The notes under the pieces were generated by a model, which saw nothing but the letters and a program-made list of their open reading frames with translations, made no database searches and was not told where the DNA came from. Both the position numbers and the translations under genes were made by a program. This document shows, in pieces, positions 41,356-50,493 of a stretch of DNA of 64,000 bases. Positions within the stretch are counted from its first letter, which is position 1; each line of letters begins with the position of its first letter. This stretch comes from Caldithrix sp. (GTDB lineage: Bacteria; Zhuqueibacterota; Zhuqueibacteria; Thermofontimicrobiales; Sulfurfontimicrobiaceae): positions 5,502 to 69,501 of the forward strand of contig DYKB01000003.1 in assembly GCA_020722815.1 (NCBI GenBank), in the 5' to 3' direction.

Positions 41356-41525
41356 GTAACACGTAATGCGTGATACGTAATTCGTAAGACGTGACACGTA
41401 ATGAATTGGACGTAATGCATAATACGTGATGAACGAAATGGATCGTTAGATGCTCATAAATTCTTGTTCTATACAAAGGTTTCAAAAATCACGTATTACG
41501 CATCACGCATTACGTATCACGCAAC
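41356..41525. repeat. CGTAATGCG-family inverted-repeat element between the two Lol permeases
   Basis: The left arm is a tandem of ACGTAATGCGTGATACGTAA-type words to about 41434; the right arm ATCACGTATTACGCATCACG runs to GCAAC at 41525, inverted. It is the longest copy of the family here. It sits within what looks like a single operon, so it is probably transcribed and folds into a long hairpin. Confidence 0.75.
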
Positions 41526-41684
41526 ATTTATAACTATTTATCACACATCAAGTAGCACTTTGCCATTTTCAATTAAAAAAATCATTCCAGCATAAATACA
41601 TATTGACTTGAAAAATGTACTTTTGTTCCTGGTCGGTTGACATTAAGAATAAATTTTAATTTTTCTTTGAAGATCAATCATCAA

Positions 41685-42932
41685 TTAATAAAATCGGAGC
41701 GCTTCAACCGGATTAAGAGCAGCCGCTTTTCGTGCCGGATAATAACTTGCCAGTACCGAGAGAAAGATGGCCGAGAGCGCGATAATGGCATTATCGAAAA
41801 GTTGCATTTTTACCGGGAGTGCAACCATAAAAAAAATACCATCCGGAATCGCAATCAGTTGGTAAGTTTTTTGCAGCCAGCAGCCGGAAATTCCGATTGT
41901 CACACCAAAAACTGTTCCAATTATTCCAATGAATAGTCCCTGAAAGAAAAATATCTTCACGATATTTCCCGCACGCATGCCCATTGCGCGTAAAATGCCA
42001 ATTTCAGCAGTTTTTTCCATTACCACCAGGATCAAGGTAGTGATGATACTAAAAGTTGCCACTAAAATTACTAAACTTAAAACAAGAAAAGCGGCCCATT
42101 TTTCAAGCTGCATCCAGCTAAAAAGCATTTTATTCTTCTGAAACCAGGTTTCGGGAATTACTGGCGATGCAAATTTCTGTGTTAGCTTTCTCGCGAAGAT
42201 CCCGGCATTAGCTTCATTTTCCAGTTTAATTTCAATGCCCCCAATTTGATCATCATATTTAAAAAGCTTCTGCGCCTGGTGTAAACCAATGATAATGGTA
42301 TAAGTATCAACTTCAATCAAACCGGTTTCAAAAATCCCGCTCACTTCAAAACGCCCGACTTTTGGATTTGACATCTGAAAGCTGCCAATTGAAAGTCCGG
42401 CGGTACTGGTCAAGGTGACCGAATCATACTGATTGACACCCAATTCCAGAGCCAATTGCGAACCAACCAGCAGCCCTGGTAGTCCTTTTCCAACTTCTGA
42501 GGCGATCGTATCCAGGTTAAATTCGCCATATTTGAGATATTTTTTTAAATTTGAGAGGTCCTGGTCATATTCAGGAGCAATGCCCTTGACCTGGACGCCC
42601 CGATTCGCATAGGAAGTGGTCAATAATGCCAACTCTGTAATGTAAGGCGCAGCACCTTTAACCAACTTATCTTTTTTTAAATTTTGAATTACTTTGGGAT
42701 AATCGAGGGTAAGTTTATCCTGGTTTTGATGGCGTAATCGGAGGTGGCCTTCGAGGCCAATAATTCGATTGCGAATTTCGGAATTCAGGCCATTAAATAC
42801 GGCCAGGACAATAATGAGGGCGGCCACACCAATAGCAACCCCCATCGTTGAAAAAATTGTGTTCACCGAGTATAATCGCGGGTGACGTTTGGATTTGAGA
42901 TAGCGTCGGGCAATTTGAAATTCAAGGGACAT
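41685..42932 (-). CDS. LolC/LolE-family permease, second copy
   Basis: 415 residues with the same plan as the other permease: start MSLEFQIARRYLKSKRHPRL, a first helix, a periplasmic domain, and three C-terminal helices in the FtsX domain, ending YYPARKAAALNPVEALRFY. The shared ending with the neighbouring permease (ASRLDAVEAIRYE) shows they are paralogues. The gene begins 2 bp after the lysS stop, so it is coupled to it. Together with lolD this gives a LolCDE-like arrangement with two different permeases, as in proteobacteria, rather than the single LolF homodimer. Confidence 0.9.
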   Translation of the reverse strand: MSLEFQIARRYLKSKRHPRLYSVNTIFSTMGVAIGVAALIIVLAVFNGLNSEIRNRIIGLEGHLRLRHQNQDKLTLDYPKVIQNLKKDKLVKGAAPYITELALLTTSYANRGVQVKGIAPEYDQDLSNLKKYLKYGEFNLDTIASEVGKGLPGLLVGSQLALELGVNQYDSVTLTSTAGLSIGSFQMSNPKVGRFEVSGIFETGLIEVDTYTIIIGLHQAQKLFKYDDQIGGIEIKLENEANAGIFARKLTQKFASPVIPETWFQKNKMLFSWMQLEKWAAFLVLSLVILVATFSIITTLILVVMEKTAEIGILRAMGMRAGNIVKIFFFQGLFIGIIGTVFGVTIGISGCWLQKTYQLIAIPDGIFFMVALPVKMQLFDNAIIALSAIFLSVLASYYPARKAAALNPVEALRFY

Positions 42933-42934
42933 AT

Positions 42935-44440
42935 TCAGGATCCAATTGAACGCATGTGAGGAAATAACACTACATCCCGAATTGACGGCTGATTGGTCAG
43001 GAGCATGATTAACCGATCAATTCCAACGCCAATTCCCGCCGTCGGTGGCATCCCATATTCCAGCGCCTGAATAAAATCGTCATCCATCACCTGGGCTTCA
43101 TCATCACCCAATTCCCGCAGCTTCATTTGCGCTTCAAATCGTGATTTCTGATCGATCGGATCATTCAGTTCCGAAAAAGCATTACACATCTCCCGACTGG
43201 CAATAAAGCTCTCAAAGCGTTCCACCAGGTTTGGATCTGTGCGATGTTTTTTGGCCAGGGGCGAAAGTTCAATCGGGTAATCGATGATATGCGTCGGCTG
43301 AATCAGTTTAGGTTCCACCAGATTGCTCATAATTTCATCAATTAATTTTCCATAGCCCATGCTGGGGTCAATTTCCAGATGCAGGGCGTTACAGATTGAC
43401 TGAATTTCTGCCAGGGATTTTCCATAGACATCGTAACCAGTATACTGCTTAATCGCTTCAAATAAGGGTAACCTTTTCCAGGGAGGTGTCAGATCAATTT
43501 CCTGATCGCCATTCATGACTTTCATGGTGCCTAAAACGGATTGGGCAACCGAACTGAACATATTTTCAACCAGATTCATCATGTAGTTATAATCTTCATA
43601 CGCCACATAAAGCTCCATCATGGTGAATTCGGGATTATGAAACCGGTCAATACCCTCATTGCGAAAATCCTTGGAAATTTCATAAACACCTTCAAATCCA
43701 CCGACAATAAGACGCTTTAGATAGAGTTCATCCGCAATCCGCAAATAAAGCGTCATATCCAGTGCATTATGATGCGTGGTAAATGGACGAGCCGAAGCCC
43801 CGCCATAAAGGGGCTGAAGCACCGGCGTTTCAACTTCCAGAAAGCCTTTGGCATCCAGAAAATCGCGAATGGCGCGAACTATTTTCGTCCGCTTTATAAA
43901 AACTTCCCGCACATCGGTGTTGACCAGTAAATCTAAATATCGTTGCCGATACCGCAGTTCTTTGTCTGCAAATTGATCATAAATAATTCGCTTTCCATCT
44001 TCAATTTTTTCTTTTACGACCGGCATCGGACGCAATGATTTGCCCAGCAGTTCAAAACTATCCACCTTAATGGTGACTTCACCGGTTCGCGTTTTCAGTA
44101 CATCGCCCTTCACGCCAATAAAATCACCTAAATCCAGTAAATTAAAAAGATTAAATTTTTCTTCGCCAACATCATCTTTCCGGATATACAATTGAATTTT
44201 CCCCTGCATATCGGCGATGTCCACAAAATTCGCTTTCCCCTGATTTCGAATCGCCAGTACCCGACCAGCCGTTGCGATTTTCTTGCCTTCCAGTTCAGTA
44301 AAACTGTTTTTTATCTCCTGCGTACGATGCGTTCGTTCATAACGATATGGATAGGGTACCACCTGCATCTGCTGAATCTGTTCCAGCTTCTCCCGACGTA
44401 TCCGCATGAGTTGATTTAACTCTTCATGTTGATGTTCCAC
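42935..44440 (-). CDS. lysS: Lysyl-tRNA synthetase, class II
   Basis: 501 residues with a GTG start; AGGAG lies 5 bases before it. The N-terminal OB-fold binds the anticodon (AGRVLAIRNQGKANFVDIAD). Class II motif 2 is SKDFRNEGIDRFHNPEFTMM and motif 3 is GIGVGIDRLIMLL. It charges tRNA-Lys. Length and motifs fit the bacterial LysS form throughout. The Lol permease starts 2 bp after its stop. It is probably transcribed with it, so the Lol exporter could be co-expressed with a housekeeping gene. Confidence 0.96.
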   Translation of the reverse strand: MEHQHEELNQLMRIRREKLEQIQQMQVVPYPYRYERTHRTQEIKNSFTELEGKKIATAGRVLAIRNQGKANFVDIADMQGKIQLYIRKDDVGEEKFNLFNLLDLGDFIGVKGDVLKTRTGEVTIKVDSFELLGKSLRPMPVVKEKIEDGKRIIYDQFADKELRYRQRYLDLLVNTDVREVFIKRTKIVRAIRDFLDAKGFLEVETPVLQPLYGGASARPFTTHHNALDMTLYLRIADELYLKRLIVGGFEGVYEISKDFRNEGIDRFHNPEFTMMELYVAYEDYNYMMNLVENMFSSVAQSVLGTMKVMNGDQEIDLTPPWKRLPLFEAIKQYTGYDVYGKSLAEIQSICNALHLEIDPSMGYGKLIDEIMSNLVEPKLIQPTHIIDYPIELSPLAKKHRTDPNLVERFESFIASREMCNAFSELNDPIDQKSRFEAQMKLRELGDDEAQVMDDDFIQALEYGMPPTAGIGVGIDRLIMLLTNQPSIRDVVLFPHMRSIGS

Positions 44441-44548
44441 CTGTGCTCCTACATTAATATCGCATTCAATTCTTAAATTTTTTTATTATCTTTTGTCAAA
44501 CAAAAAACCTATATGTAATTGGCATTTCATCGAAACCGGATAATCGAT

Positions 44549-45661
44549 TTATTCACCTATATACACCCGCGGCACTCGCTGCGAAATCCAGCAACAGACT
44601 TCGTAAGGAATCGTATCGATTAATTGACAAATATCAGAGACCGAAAAGGATGCATTCCCCTGTTGACCGAATAATACCACTTCATCACCAGCCTGAATTT
44701 TTCGGTCATCACCGATATCGGCATGAATCAAATCCATACAAACCCGGCCCACCACTGGAAATTTTTTACCCTGGATTAATACCTGGCCCTGATTTGTCAG
44801 CAATCGATTATAGCCATCGGCATAGCCCACAGGTAAAGTGACAATTCGGGTCGCTTTTTTCGCAATAAAGCGTCGGCCATAACTGACGCTATCACCGGAT
44901 GCAATATCTTTCACATAAAGCACTTGAGTTTTTAAGCTCATCACTGGTTTAATCTGGACACTTTGCGATGTTTCCGGTGAAGGATACCAACCATACATCA
45001 ACATCCCGGGGCGAACCATGTTAAAATAGGCTTCCGGTAAATCTAAAATCGCGCCACTATTCGCTGCATGGATAAGCGGAATCTGAATCCGTTCCGCTCG
45101 TAGTTGCTGCACAACCTGATTAAATCGCGTAAGTTGTTGCAGTGCGTAAGTCTTATCCTGCTCATCAGATGTCGCGAAATGTGTATATATTCCGACGAGA
45201 TGGATATGCGAAAAAGTTTTAATTTTCCGGATCAGGTCAACAGCCTCCTGCCAGTGAATCCCCACACGTCCCATGCCGGTATCAATTTTGACATGCAATC
45301 GCGCCTTTTTATTAAGTGCTAGACAGCGATTGTTCAACTGCTCAATTAAAGACAGCGTGTAAAGCGTAATATCCAGATCGAACTTTAAAAAATCATCAAA
45401 TTGCTCCGGAAACGCACCCCCAAACACCAGAACAGGGGCTTCGATACCATTTTTTCGAAGTTCAATTCCTTCTTCAACCAGCGCCACACCTAAATAAGTT
45501 GCACCGGTACTCAAAGCGGCTCTGGCCACCGGGACAGCACCATGTCCATAAGCATTTGCTTTAACCACCGCCATGACCTGTGACGGGGCAACTTTTTTCA
45601 AAATTTCCTGAATATTATATTTTAAATGACCAAGATTAATTTCTGCAATCGTTGCGCGCAT
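44549..45661 (-). CDS. alr: Alanine racemase
   Basis: 370 residues. The PLP-binding lysine is in VMAVVKANAYGHGAVPVA (about residue 34) and the second catalytic base, a tyrosine, is in DSVSYGRRF. Other family marks are VKIDTGMGRVG, YTHFATSDEQD, and RPGMLMYGWYP. It makes D-alanine for peptidoglycan. The ATG at 45661 gives the standard N-terminus (MRATIAEINLGHLKYN). 109 bp lie between it and the lysS start downstream, so the two may be in one transcript or apart. Confidence 0.95.
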   Translation of the reverse strand: MRATIAEINLGHLKYNIQEILKKVAPSQVMAVVKANAYGHGAVPVARAALSTGATYLGVALVEEGIELRKNGIEAPVLVFGGAFPEQFDDFLKFDLDITLYTLSLIEQLNNRCLALNKKARLHVKIDTGMGRVGIHWQEAVDLIRKIKTFSHIHLVGIYTHFATSDEQDKTYALQQLTRFNQVVQQLRAERIQIPLIHAANSGAILDLPEAYFNMVRPGMLMYGWYPSPETSQSVQIKPVMSLKTQVLYVKDIASGDSVSYGRRFIAKKATRIVTLPVGYADGYNRLLTNQGQVLIQGKKFPVVGRVCMDLIHADIGDDRKIQAGDEVVLFGQQGNASFSVSDICQLIDTIPYEVCCWISQRVPRVYIGE

Positions 45662-45732
45662 GAGTCTGTTATCGATTCCATTTTGTCAGTACTAGCCAGA
45701 TTTAGTCAATCTATTTAAGCATAAAAGGCAGT

Positions 45733-45790
45733 AACCACAGGTTTCGCTGATTGCACCGATTACAAATTAAAATGCGATGAAATCTATGGT
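45733..45790. repeat. ACCACAGGTT...CGATTAC repeat, copy 1
   Basis: ACCACAGGTTTCGCTGATTG then CACCGATTAC resembles the segment at 54138-54205 and, more loosely, 48917-48970, with the theme of CGCTGATT and GATTACA/ATCTGC words. Located between alr and prfB. Confidence 0.5.
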
Positions 45791-45830
45791 ATTTTCATTC
45801 AATTCTGGCTTTTATCCAATTCAAAATTTA

Positions 45831-46950
45831 TTAAGCCGCGGCTGAATGTTTTCGGCTTCTCTTCCCCAGCAGGAATGATTTGATAAATGGATTCAAATCA
45901 CCATCCATGACCGACTGAATGTTGCTGGTTTCGGTTCCGGTTCGATGATCCTTTACCATATTATAAGGCTGAAAAACATAAGACCGAATTTGACTCCCCC
46001 AGGCGATTTCCTTCTTGGTTTCCTCTATCCTGGCCAGTTTCGAGCGTTCTTCGTCGCGTTTCATCTGATAAAGCCGCGCCATTAACACCTTCATGGCACT
46101 ATCACGGTTCATGTGCTGGGAACGTTCAGTCTGGCATTGCACCACAATCCCCGTTGGAATATGCGTAATCCGGATGGCAGAACTGGTTTTATTAACATGC
46201 TGCCCACCAGCACCACTGGCCCGGAAAGTATCCACCCGCAGGTCGGCTGGATTAATTGTAATTTCTATATTTTCATTAACTTCCGGAAAGACAAAAACCG
46301 ATGCAAATGAGGTATGGCGTCGTTTATTTGCATCAAAAGGCGAAATTCGCACCAGGCGATGGACACCGGCTTCGGCTTTGAGATAGCCATACGCATACTC
46401 TCCGGTAACCTCAATTGTCACACTTTTAATTCCGGCTTCTTCACCCGTTTGAAAATCCAGTATTTGATAAGTAAAATTATTCTCTTCAATCCAGCGAACA
46501 TACATCCGCATGAGCATCTGCGCCCAATCCTGCGATTCCGTTCCACCGGCGCCTGGATGGATGGTCATAATGGCATTTTTTTCATCATCCGGTTCACTTA
46601 ACATCCGCCGAAACTCCAGATCATCAATTCCAGCTTCCACTTTTTTCAATTCAGCCTGGATTTCCGTCCCCATGGCTTCATCCTGTGCTTCTTCGGCTAA
46701 TTCAATTAATATCTGGGCATCGCTGGCCAATTGATTGAGCTTTTCCCAGGCCGAAACCCAGTTTTTCATCCCGGTGATTTTCTTGAGCGTTTCCTGCGCC
46801 TGTTCCTGATCGTCCCAGAAATTGGATTCGACTGTTAATTTTTCCAGTTTAGAAATTTCTTCTTTACGCTTCGATATTTCAAAGGCACCCCCATAATTCC
46901 TGAATGCGCCCAAAATGCGAAGCTAAAATATCCTTATACTCTTCAAACAT
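45831..46950 (-). CDS. prfB: Peptide chain release factor 2, with programmed +1 frameshift
   Basis: The true start is ATG 46950 (MFEEYKDILASHFGRIQELW). After 23 codons the ribosome meets CTT TGA (46884-46879), preceded 3 bases earlier by the Shine-Dalgarno-like GGGGG. This is the classic RF2 autoregulation site. Slipping +1 past the T continues as GAA ATA TCG (EISKRKEE) to the stop at 45831, total about 372 residues. RF2 marks include the GGQ motif GAGGQHVNKTSSAIRITH and the stop-recognition SPF motif RISPFDANKRRHTSF. RF2 recognises UGA and UAA, so low RF2 lets ribosomes shift and make more RF2. A reading that begins after the shift site (MGAFRNYGG) is an artefact. Confidence 0.95.
46879..46893 (-). 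promoter_or_regulatory. Programmed +1 frameshift site of prfB
   Basis: On the minus strand GGGGGTGCCTTTGAA: an internal Shine-Dalgarno-like GGGGG, 3 bases, then the slippery CTT before the in-frame UGA. Spacing is the same as in the E. coli prfB site (AGGGGGTATCTTTGA). Confidence 0.93.
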
Positions 46951-47110
46951 GAAAAAACCTCTATATGCTTTATGATAAAAATAAAAATGAATTTCAATTT
47001 ATACTTGTAATTCACAGGTGAGTTCCAGTTGTAAAATAAGAAATAAAATGATAAAATTCAAGGAAATAAATTAATATAAAGATAGCCATTTAATAATTTT
47101 GGGTAACGAT

Positions 47111-47227
47111 CATTCTGAGTTCCGTGTTCCCTTTGGCTCATGCGCAGGGCAAATTTTACTGAACGAAGAATCTGAAGACAACCGATGTTCATGGTACAAC
47201 AGATTCTTCGATTTGCTCAGAATGACA
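47111..47227. repeat. CATTCTGAG/GAAGAATCTG inverted-repeat element
   Basis: Outer arms CATTCTGAG and CTCAGAATG, and inner arms GAAGAATCTG and CAGATTCTTC, are both perfectly inverted. It has the look of the widespread CATTCTGAGC...GAAGAATCT repeat seen in many bacteria. A partial relative lies at 24060-24118. Confidence 0.75.
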
Positions 47228-47296
47228 GAGAAACATTATTTCAACCTTAATTTTTGAGTGGATATAGCGATTTAAACGTAACTATAAAAAATTCAA

Positions 47297-47324
47297 CAGC
47301 TAAAGGCCAATAGCTAAAAGCCAG
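47297..47324 (+). repeat. Solo arm of the AGCTATTGGC-type family
   Basis: CAGCTAAAGGCCAATAGCTA then AAAGCCAG matches the right arm of the four-helix-bundle element (1809-1849). No gene of that family is next to it, so it is a leftover or a non-coding copy. Confidence 0.6.
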
Positions 47325-47410
47325 ACGCCCATTTTAGATTAGAATTATTGAACACGACCTGAAACTTTATCCCAATCTAATTGTTTAATTTATAATATGC
47401 CAGGTATAAA

Positions 47411-47764
47411 ATGATGAAAAAAATAGTACAACTCAAAACAATTTTATTAATTTTAATTTATCTCCGGTTGATTGCATTTTCTTCAGAATTAAATCAGTTC
47501 ATGAATAACTTTTCATTGGATGATTCTGATTTCAATTCTCCTGTGATAAATCTGGCAGATACCGGACTTGACCAAAATACAACGCCTTCCCGTTCCGCTC
47601 GTATTTTAGCACCCAATCCCATCATCATAAAAAATTTTTTTGATGGATATATCGCTGGTTATATAAAATCCACGATATTTTTACAATACACCACCACCAA
47701 TATTTTCCACACTCCTTTTACCAGTTTCAAATTTGTCATCAACCAGTACACGGCCGATAGCTGA
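47411..47764 (+). CDS. Small secreted protein, hypothetical
   Basis: A 117-residue frame with a plausible signal peptide (KTILLILIYLRLIAFSSEL), then a serine- and asparagine-rich stretch with no recognisable family. AGGTATAAA precedes ATGATG. The codon use and the low GC are like intergenic DNA, so it may not be translated. No neighbour helps: it is flanked by repeats on the left and a short gap to a small membrane protein on the right. Confidence 0.4.
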   Translation: MMKKIVQLKTILLILIYLRLIAFSSELNQFMNNFSLDDSDFNSPVINLADTGLDQNTTPSRSARILAPNPIIIKNFFDGYIAGYIKSTIFLQYTTTNIFHTPFTSFKFVINQYTADS

Positions 47765-47952
47765 AGTGATTCTTCGCTCACTGAATGGTAGAGATTATTT
47801 CCTGATTAACATTTCTTAATGCCGTGAATCATTTTTCATTCATGAATTTGCATATCTGGTTGTTTCTATCTCTCCATTCATGACTTGCTTCAATTAATTT
47901 TTATATTCTTGTATACTAAAAATTTATTGATAACATAAAATGGAGAATCACG

Positions 47953-48150
47953 ATGAACTTCAGTTTTGTAAATATTCTGCTTATCGGTATCGCTGTGGCT
48001 TTTTTTGGGTTTATGGCTTATTGGTTTTATATGAGCATGACAATGGAAGATGCATCGGCAAAGAAGATGAAACCAGTCGATCCATCTGGGACGACTCCGT
48101 CACAAAAATCATCCGATAAATCAAATAAAAACAATCGAAAAAATCGATAA
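47953..48150 (+). CDS. Small single-pass membrane protein
   Basis: 65 residues: a membrane helix at about 7-28 (ILLIGIAVAFFGFMAYWFY) followed by a hydrophilic tail rich in lysine, serine and asparagine (KKMKPVDPSGTTPSQKSSDK). GGAGA lies 7 bases before the ATG, and a strong terminator follows at 48167-48200, so it is probably an independent short transcript. Function unknown; the topology, short outside and basic tail inside, suggests a peripheral partner of some envelope complex, which is inference. Confidence 0.7.
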   Translation: MNFSFVNILLIGIAVAFFGFMAYWFYMSMTMEDASAKKMKPVDPSGTTPSQKSSDKSNKNNRKNR

Positions 48151-48166
48151 ACTGCTTAAAATAAAG

Positions 48167-48200
48167 AAAAAGCTCTCTGGTTAATTCTGGAGAGCTTTTT
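48167..48200 (+). terminator. Rho-independent terminator
   Basis: AAAAGCTCTC and GAGAGCTTTTT form a stem of about 9-10 bp around an 11-12 base loop, followed by T-rich sequence, 17 bases after the small membrane protein's stop. Confidence 0.85.
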
Positions 48201-48322
48201 GATTTTTTAGAAAATATATTTCTCTCCGCCAAAATAAAGATTTTTTCTGGTATGATTAACAATTCCTCAGCACCCCGAAATAACTCTTTTTTTTATTTAA
48301 TGACCTAAATATCATTTTTCTC

Positions 48323-48351
48323 TTGAAATTTCAATTCACGAATGATATATT
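48323..48351 (+). promoter_or_regulatory. Sigma70-type promoter for mscL
   Basis: TTGAAA (48323-48328), 17 bases, TATATT (48346-48351), 84 bases before the mscL ATG. Confidence 0.65.
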
Positions 48352-48435
48352 AAAAGATAGTAATAAGTTAAGTTCTATTTCAAAAAAATTTTTCAATCTA
48401 ATTCATTCTCATTTTTCAAAATTAAGGAGACCTGT

Positions 48436-48843
48436 ATGGGGATGCTTAAAGAATTCAAAGAATTTGCAGTTAAAGGAAACGTCGTTGATATGGCCGTTGG
48501 TATCATCATCGGCGGCGCATTTGGGAAAATTATTACCTCGCTGGTGAATGATATCATCATGCCGCCAATTGGCCTGTTATTGGGCGGTGTCAATTTCAAC
48601 CAACTGGCCATTACTTTAAAAGAAGCTACCAACGGTAAAGCCGCCGTTTTACTTAATTATGGCAATTTTATTCAGGTTGTCATCGATTTTATCCTGGTAG
48701 CCTTTGCGATTTTTATGCTCATCAAAGCGCTGAATTCCATGAAACGCAAACAGGAAGCTGCCCCGGCAGCACCACCGGCACCGCCAGCGCCAACGAAAGA
48801 AGAACTGTTGCTGACCGAAATTCGTGATTTACTGAAAAAGTAA
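48436..48843 (+). CDS. mscL: Large-conductance mechanosensitive channel MscL
   Basis: 135 residues. The N-terminal amphipathic helix and first membrane helix are highly typical ([20 protein letters not shown] then [20 protein letters not shown]). A periplasmic loop ([20 protein letters not shown]) and the second helix ([20 protein letters not shown]) follow. A C-terminal helical bundle with an alanine-proline linker ([12 protein letters not shown]) ends the protein. It opens under membrane tension to release solutes in osmotic downshock. AAGGAG precedes the start, and its own promoter and terminator make it a one-gene unit. Confidence 0.96.
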   Translation: MGMLKEFKEFAVKGNVVDMAVGIIIGGAFGKIITSLVNDIIMPPIGLLLGGVNFNQLAITLKEATNGKAAVLLNYGNFIQVVIDFILVAFAIFMLIKALNSMKRKQEAAPAAPPAPPAPTKEELLLTEIRDLLKK

Positions 48844-48853
48844 TTTTACAAAT

Positions 48854-48900
48854 GCAAAGTGTGGCCAAAAATATATTTGCGCCACACTTTGCTTTTTTTT
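48854..48900 (+). terminator. Rho-independent terminator of mscL
   Basis: GCAAAGTGTGGC and GCCACACTTTGC form a perfect 12-bp stem, then a run of eight T. Begins 10 bases after the stop codon. Confidence 0.92.
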
Positions 48901-48916
48901 AAATTATGTTTTTAGG

Positions 48917-48970
48917 GCAACCATAGATTCCGCAGATTTTATTAGCTGAATCTGTGAAATCTGCCGTAGC
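48917..48970. repeat. CCATAGATTCCGCAGATTTT-type repeat
   Basis: AACCATAGATTCCGCAGATT and AATCTGTGAAATCTGCCG repeat GCAGATTT in both orientations. Related in wording to the elements at 45733-45790 and 54138-54205. Between mscL and the peroxiredoxin gene. Confidence 0.5.
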
Positions 48971-49124
48971 ACCAGGTAATGGCTTTTTTTAATGTGACAT
49001 TTTTTTGTAATCGAATCGCTTCCCCTTTTATTTCATCTAAAATAGTATTGATTATTTTATAATAAAATCTTTATAAACACAATTTATGCTATCTATATCC
49101 ATTTTTTGACAAGAGGAAAAAAAA

Positions 49125-49724
49125 ATGTCCACTTTATTCAAAAATTCCATGATGGTTTTTGTCAGTTTTTTAATAATTCCAGGTCTATGGGCTGCCGATG
49201 AAAAACCAGTCGATCTGAAAGTCGGTGATCTGGCTCCAACTTTCGAGGCAAAAAATGACCTGGGTAAAGACTGGAAGTCCCGATCGACACTGGATAAACA
49301 GTATCTGGTGGTTTATTTCTACCCTGCAGCCATGACCGAGGGCTGTACCAAACAGGCCTGTAGCTATCGGGATAATATGGAAGATTTAAAATTGCTGGGG
49401 GTAAAAGTCGTCGGTATCAGTGGTGACCCGGTCAGTAATCTGAAAATTTTCAAAAAAGCCCACAATCTCAATTTTACGCTGCTTTCTGATGAAAAAGGTG
49501 AAATTGCCCAAAAATTTGGCGTGCCGGTAAAAGCTGGCGGCTCAATTGTCCAGATGATTGATAATCAGGAAGTCACCCTGAGCCGTGAATTGACCACCGC
49601 CCGCTGGACTTTTGTGATTGACAAAAAAGGAAGAATTATTTATAAAAATAGCAGCGTTAACGCGGAAAAAGACACCCGGGAAGTACTTGAGGTGATTAAA
49701 AAGGACATTGATCAGACCCAATAA
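49125..49724 (+). CDS. Exported peroxiredoxin (AhpC/TSA, BCP-like)
   Basis: 199 residues. An N-terminal hydrophobic signal (MMVFVSFLIIPGLWAAD) indicates export to the periplasm. The thioredoxin fold follows with the peroxidatic cysteine in AMTEGCTKQACSYRD, a second cysteine 5 residues later as in the atypical two-cysteine BCP group, and the conserved arginine in TARWTFVID. It would reduce hydrogen peroxide and organic peroxides, with thioredoxin-like partners. AGAGGA lies 8 bases before the ATG. The next gene begins 13 bases after its stop, so the two are probably co-transcribed. Confidence 0.93.
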   Translation: MSTLFKNSMMVFVSFLIIPGLWAADEKPVDLKVGDLAPTFEAKNDLGKDWKSRSTLDKQYLVVYFYPAAMTEGCTKQACSYRDNMEDLKLLGVKVVGISGDPVSNLKIFKKAHNLNFTLLSDEKGEIAQKFGVPVKAGGSIVQMIDNQEVTLSRELTTARWTFVIDKKGRIIYKNSSVNAEKDTREVLEVIKKDIDQTQ

Positions 49725-49737
49725 TTCTGGAGGCAAT

Positions 49738-50358
49738 TTGGAGAAATTCGAAACTAAAATTATCCAAATTTTGCTCACGATTGGAATTCCGTTTTTATGC
49801 TTCGTCTTCTGCGGGTGGTCTGCTGGATTCTTATTCAAATTGGGATTGGTTACGCTCTCTGAAAGGGAAATTGTTTCTGCTGCGCTCTTCGGGTTATTCA
49901 TCGGAATTCTCATAATCCTTTTTTATTTAAAACGCCTGACAATTCGCTTCTATCAGATTAGTTATCGTGTTCTTTTCATTATTTATCTATTTCTTTTTGA
50001 GATTGCGTCCCCCATGTTCATGGGAATCTCCATTGGAATTCTCATACTCGGCGTTCTGTCTGGCTTTTATATTGGCCGACGCAGCAAGCATCATCGTATT
50101 CCCTATATCTATTTTTCAAAAACAGCGAGAAATTCAGGTCTTGTTAATGCGTTACTCACAGGCATCAATCCATTTAGTATTGGCATAATGGATTTAAAAG
50201 AAGCCGATATACTGGCGTTCATTCAAAATATTTTTTGGCTGAAACCAGATTTTTTTACTGGAAATTCTGGAATTTTATTCGTAAGCTTTTTGACGATTGT
50301 TTTAATGTTCTTTCAATTCTGGATCACCTGGAAAAGTGCAATTTTAGCGTATCGCTGA
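49738..50358 (+). CDS. Polytopic membrane protein, hypothetical
   Basis: About 206 residues from a TTG start at 49738, preferred because GGAGG lies 4 bases upstream and it follows the peroxiredoxin stop; an ATG at 49708 would overlap that gene. Around five membrane helices (for example IIQILLTIGIPFLCFVFCGW, LFGLFIGILIILFYL, VLFIIYLFLFEIASPMFMGI). A loop GFYIGRRSKHHRIPYIYF lies between helices. No recognised family. Position downstream of the exported peroxiredoxin suggests a linked role, but that is only adjacency. Confidence 0.7.
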   Translation: MEKFETKIIQILLTIGIPFLCFVFCGWSAGFLFKLGLVTLSEREIVSAALFGLFIGILIILFYLKRLTIRFYQISYRVLFIIYLFLFEIASPMFMGISIGILILGVLSGFYIGRRSKHHRIPYIYFSKTARNSGLVNALLTGINPFSIGIMDLKEADILAFIQNIFWLKPDFFTGNSGILFVSFLTIVLMFFQFWITWKSAILAYR

Positions 50359-50370
50359 ACAGTTAATCAC

Positions 50371-50476
50371 AGGCCATCACCCCTCAACCATCACCCCGAG
50401 AGAGATGACGTAGTTTTACCTCTCCCGCCGGAAAAGAACGTAATTATTCCCACACCCCGCGGGAGAGAGTGAGGGC
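50371..50476. repeat. CTCTCCCG/CGGGAGAG inverted-repeat element
   Basis: CTCTCCCG and CGGGAGAG are inverted within a GC-rich stretch framed by GGCCATCACCCCTC on the left and GAGAGTGAGGGCC on the right. Similar to the common CCCTCTCCC repeat of many genomes. Between two plus-strand genes. Confidence 0.6.
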
Positions 50477-50493
50477 CAAATATCCAGTAAATC

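Larger units (their letters stand above)
46951..47410. other. Intergenic region with repeats
   Basis: About 460 bases between prfB and a small plus-strand gene. It holds the inverted-repeat element at 47111-47227 and a solo arm at 47297-47324. No further gene; the prfB promoter should lie near its left side. Confidence 0.6.

Noticed and set aside
46880-46913. ATG at 46913 as the prfB start
   Set aside because: It lies in the shifted frame across the frameshift site; the upstream ATG 46950 with CTTTGA explains the gene fully.
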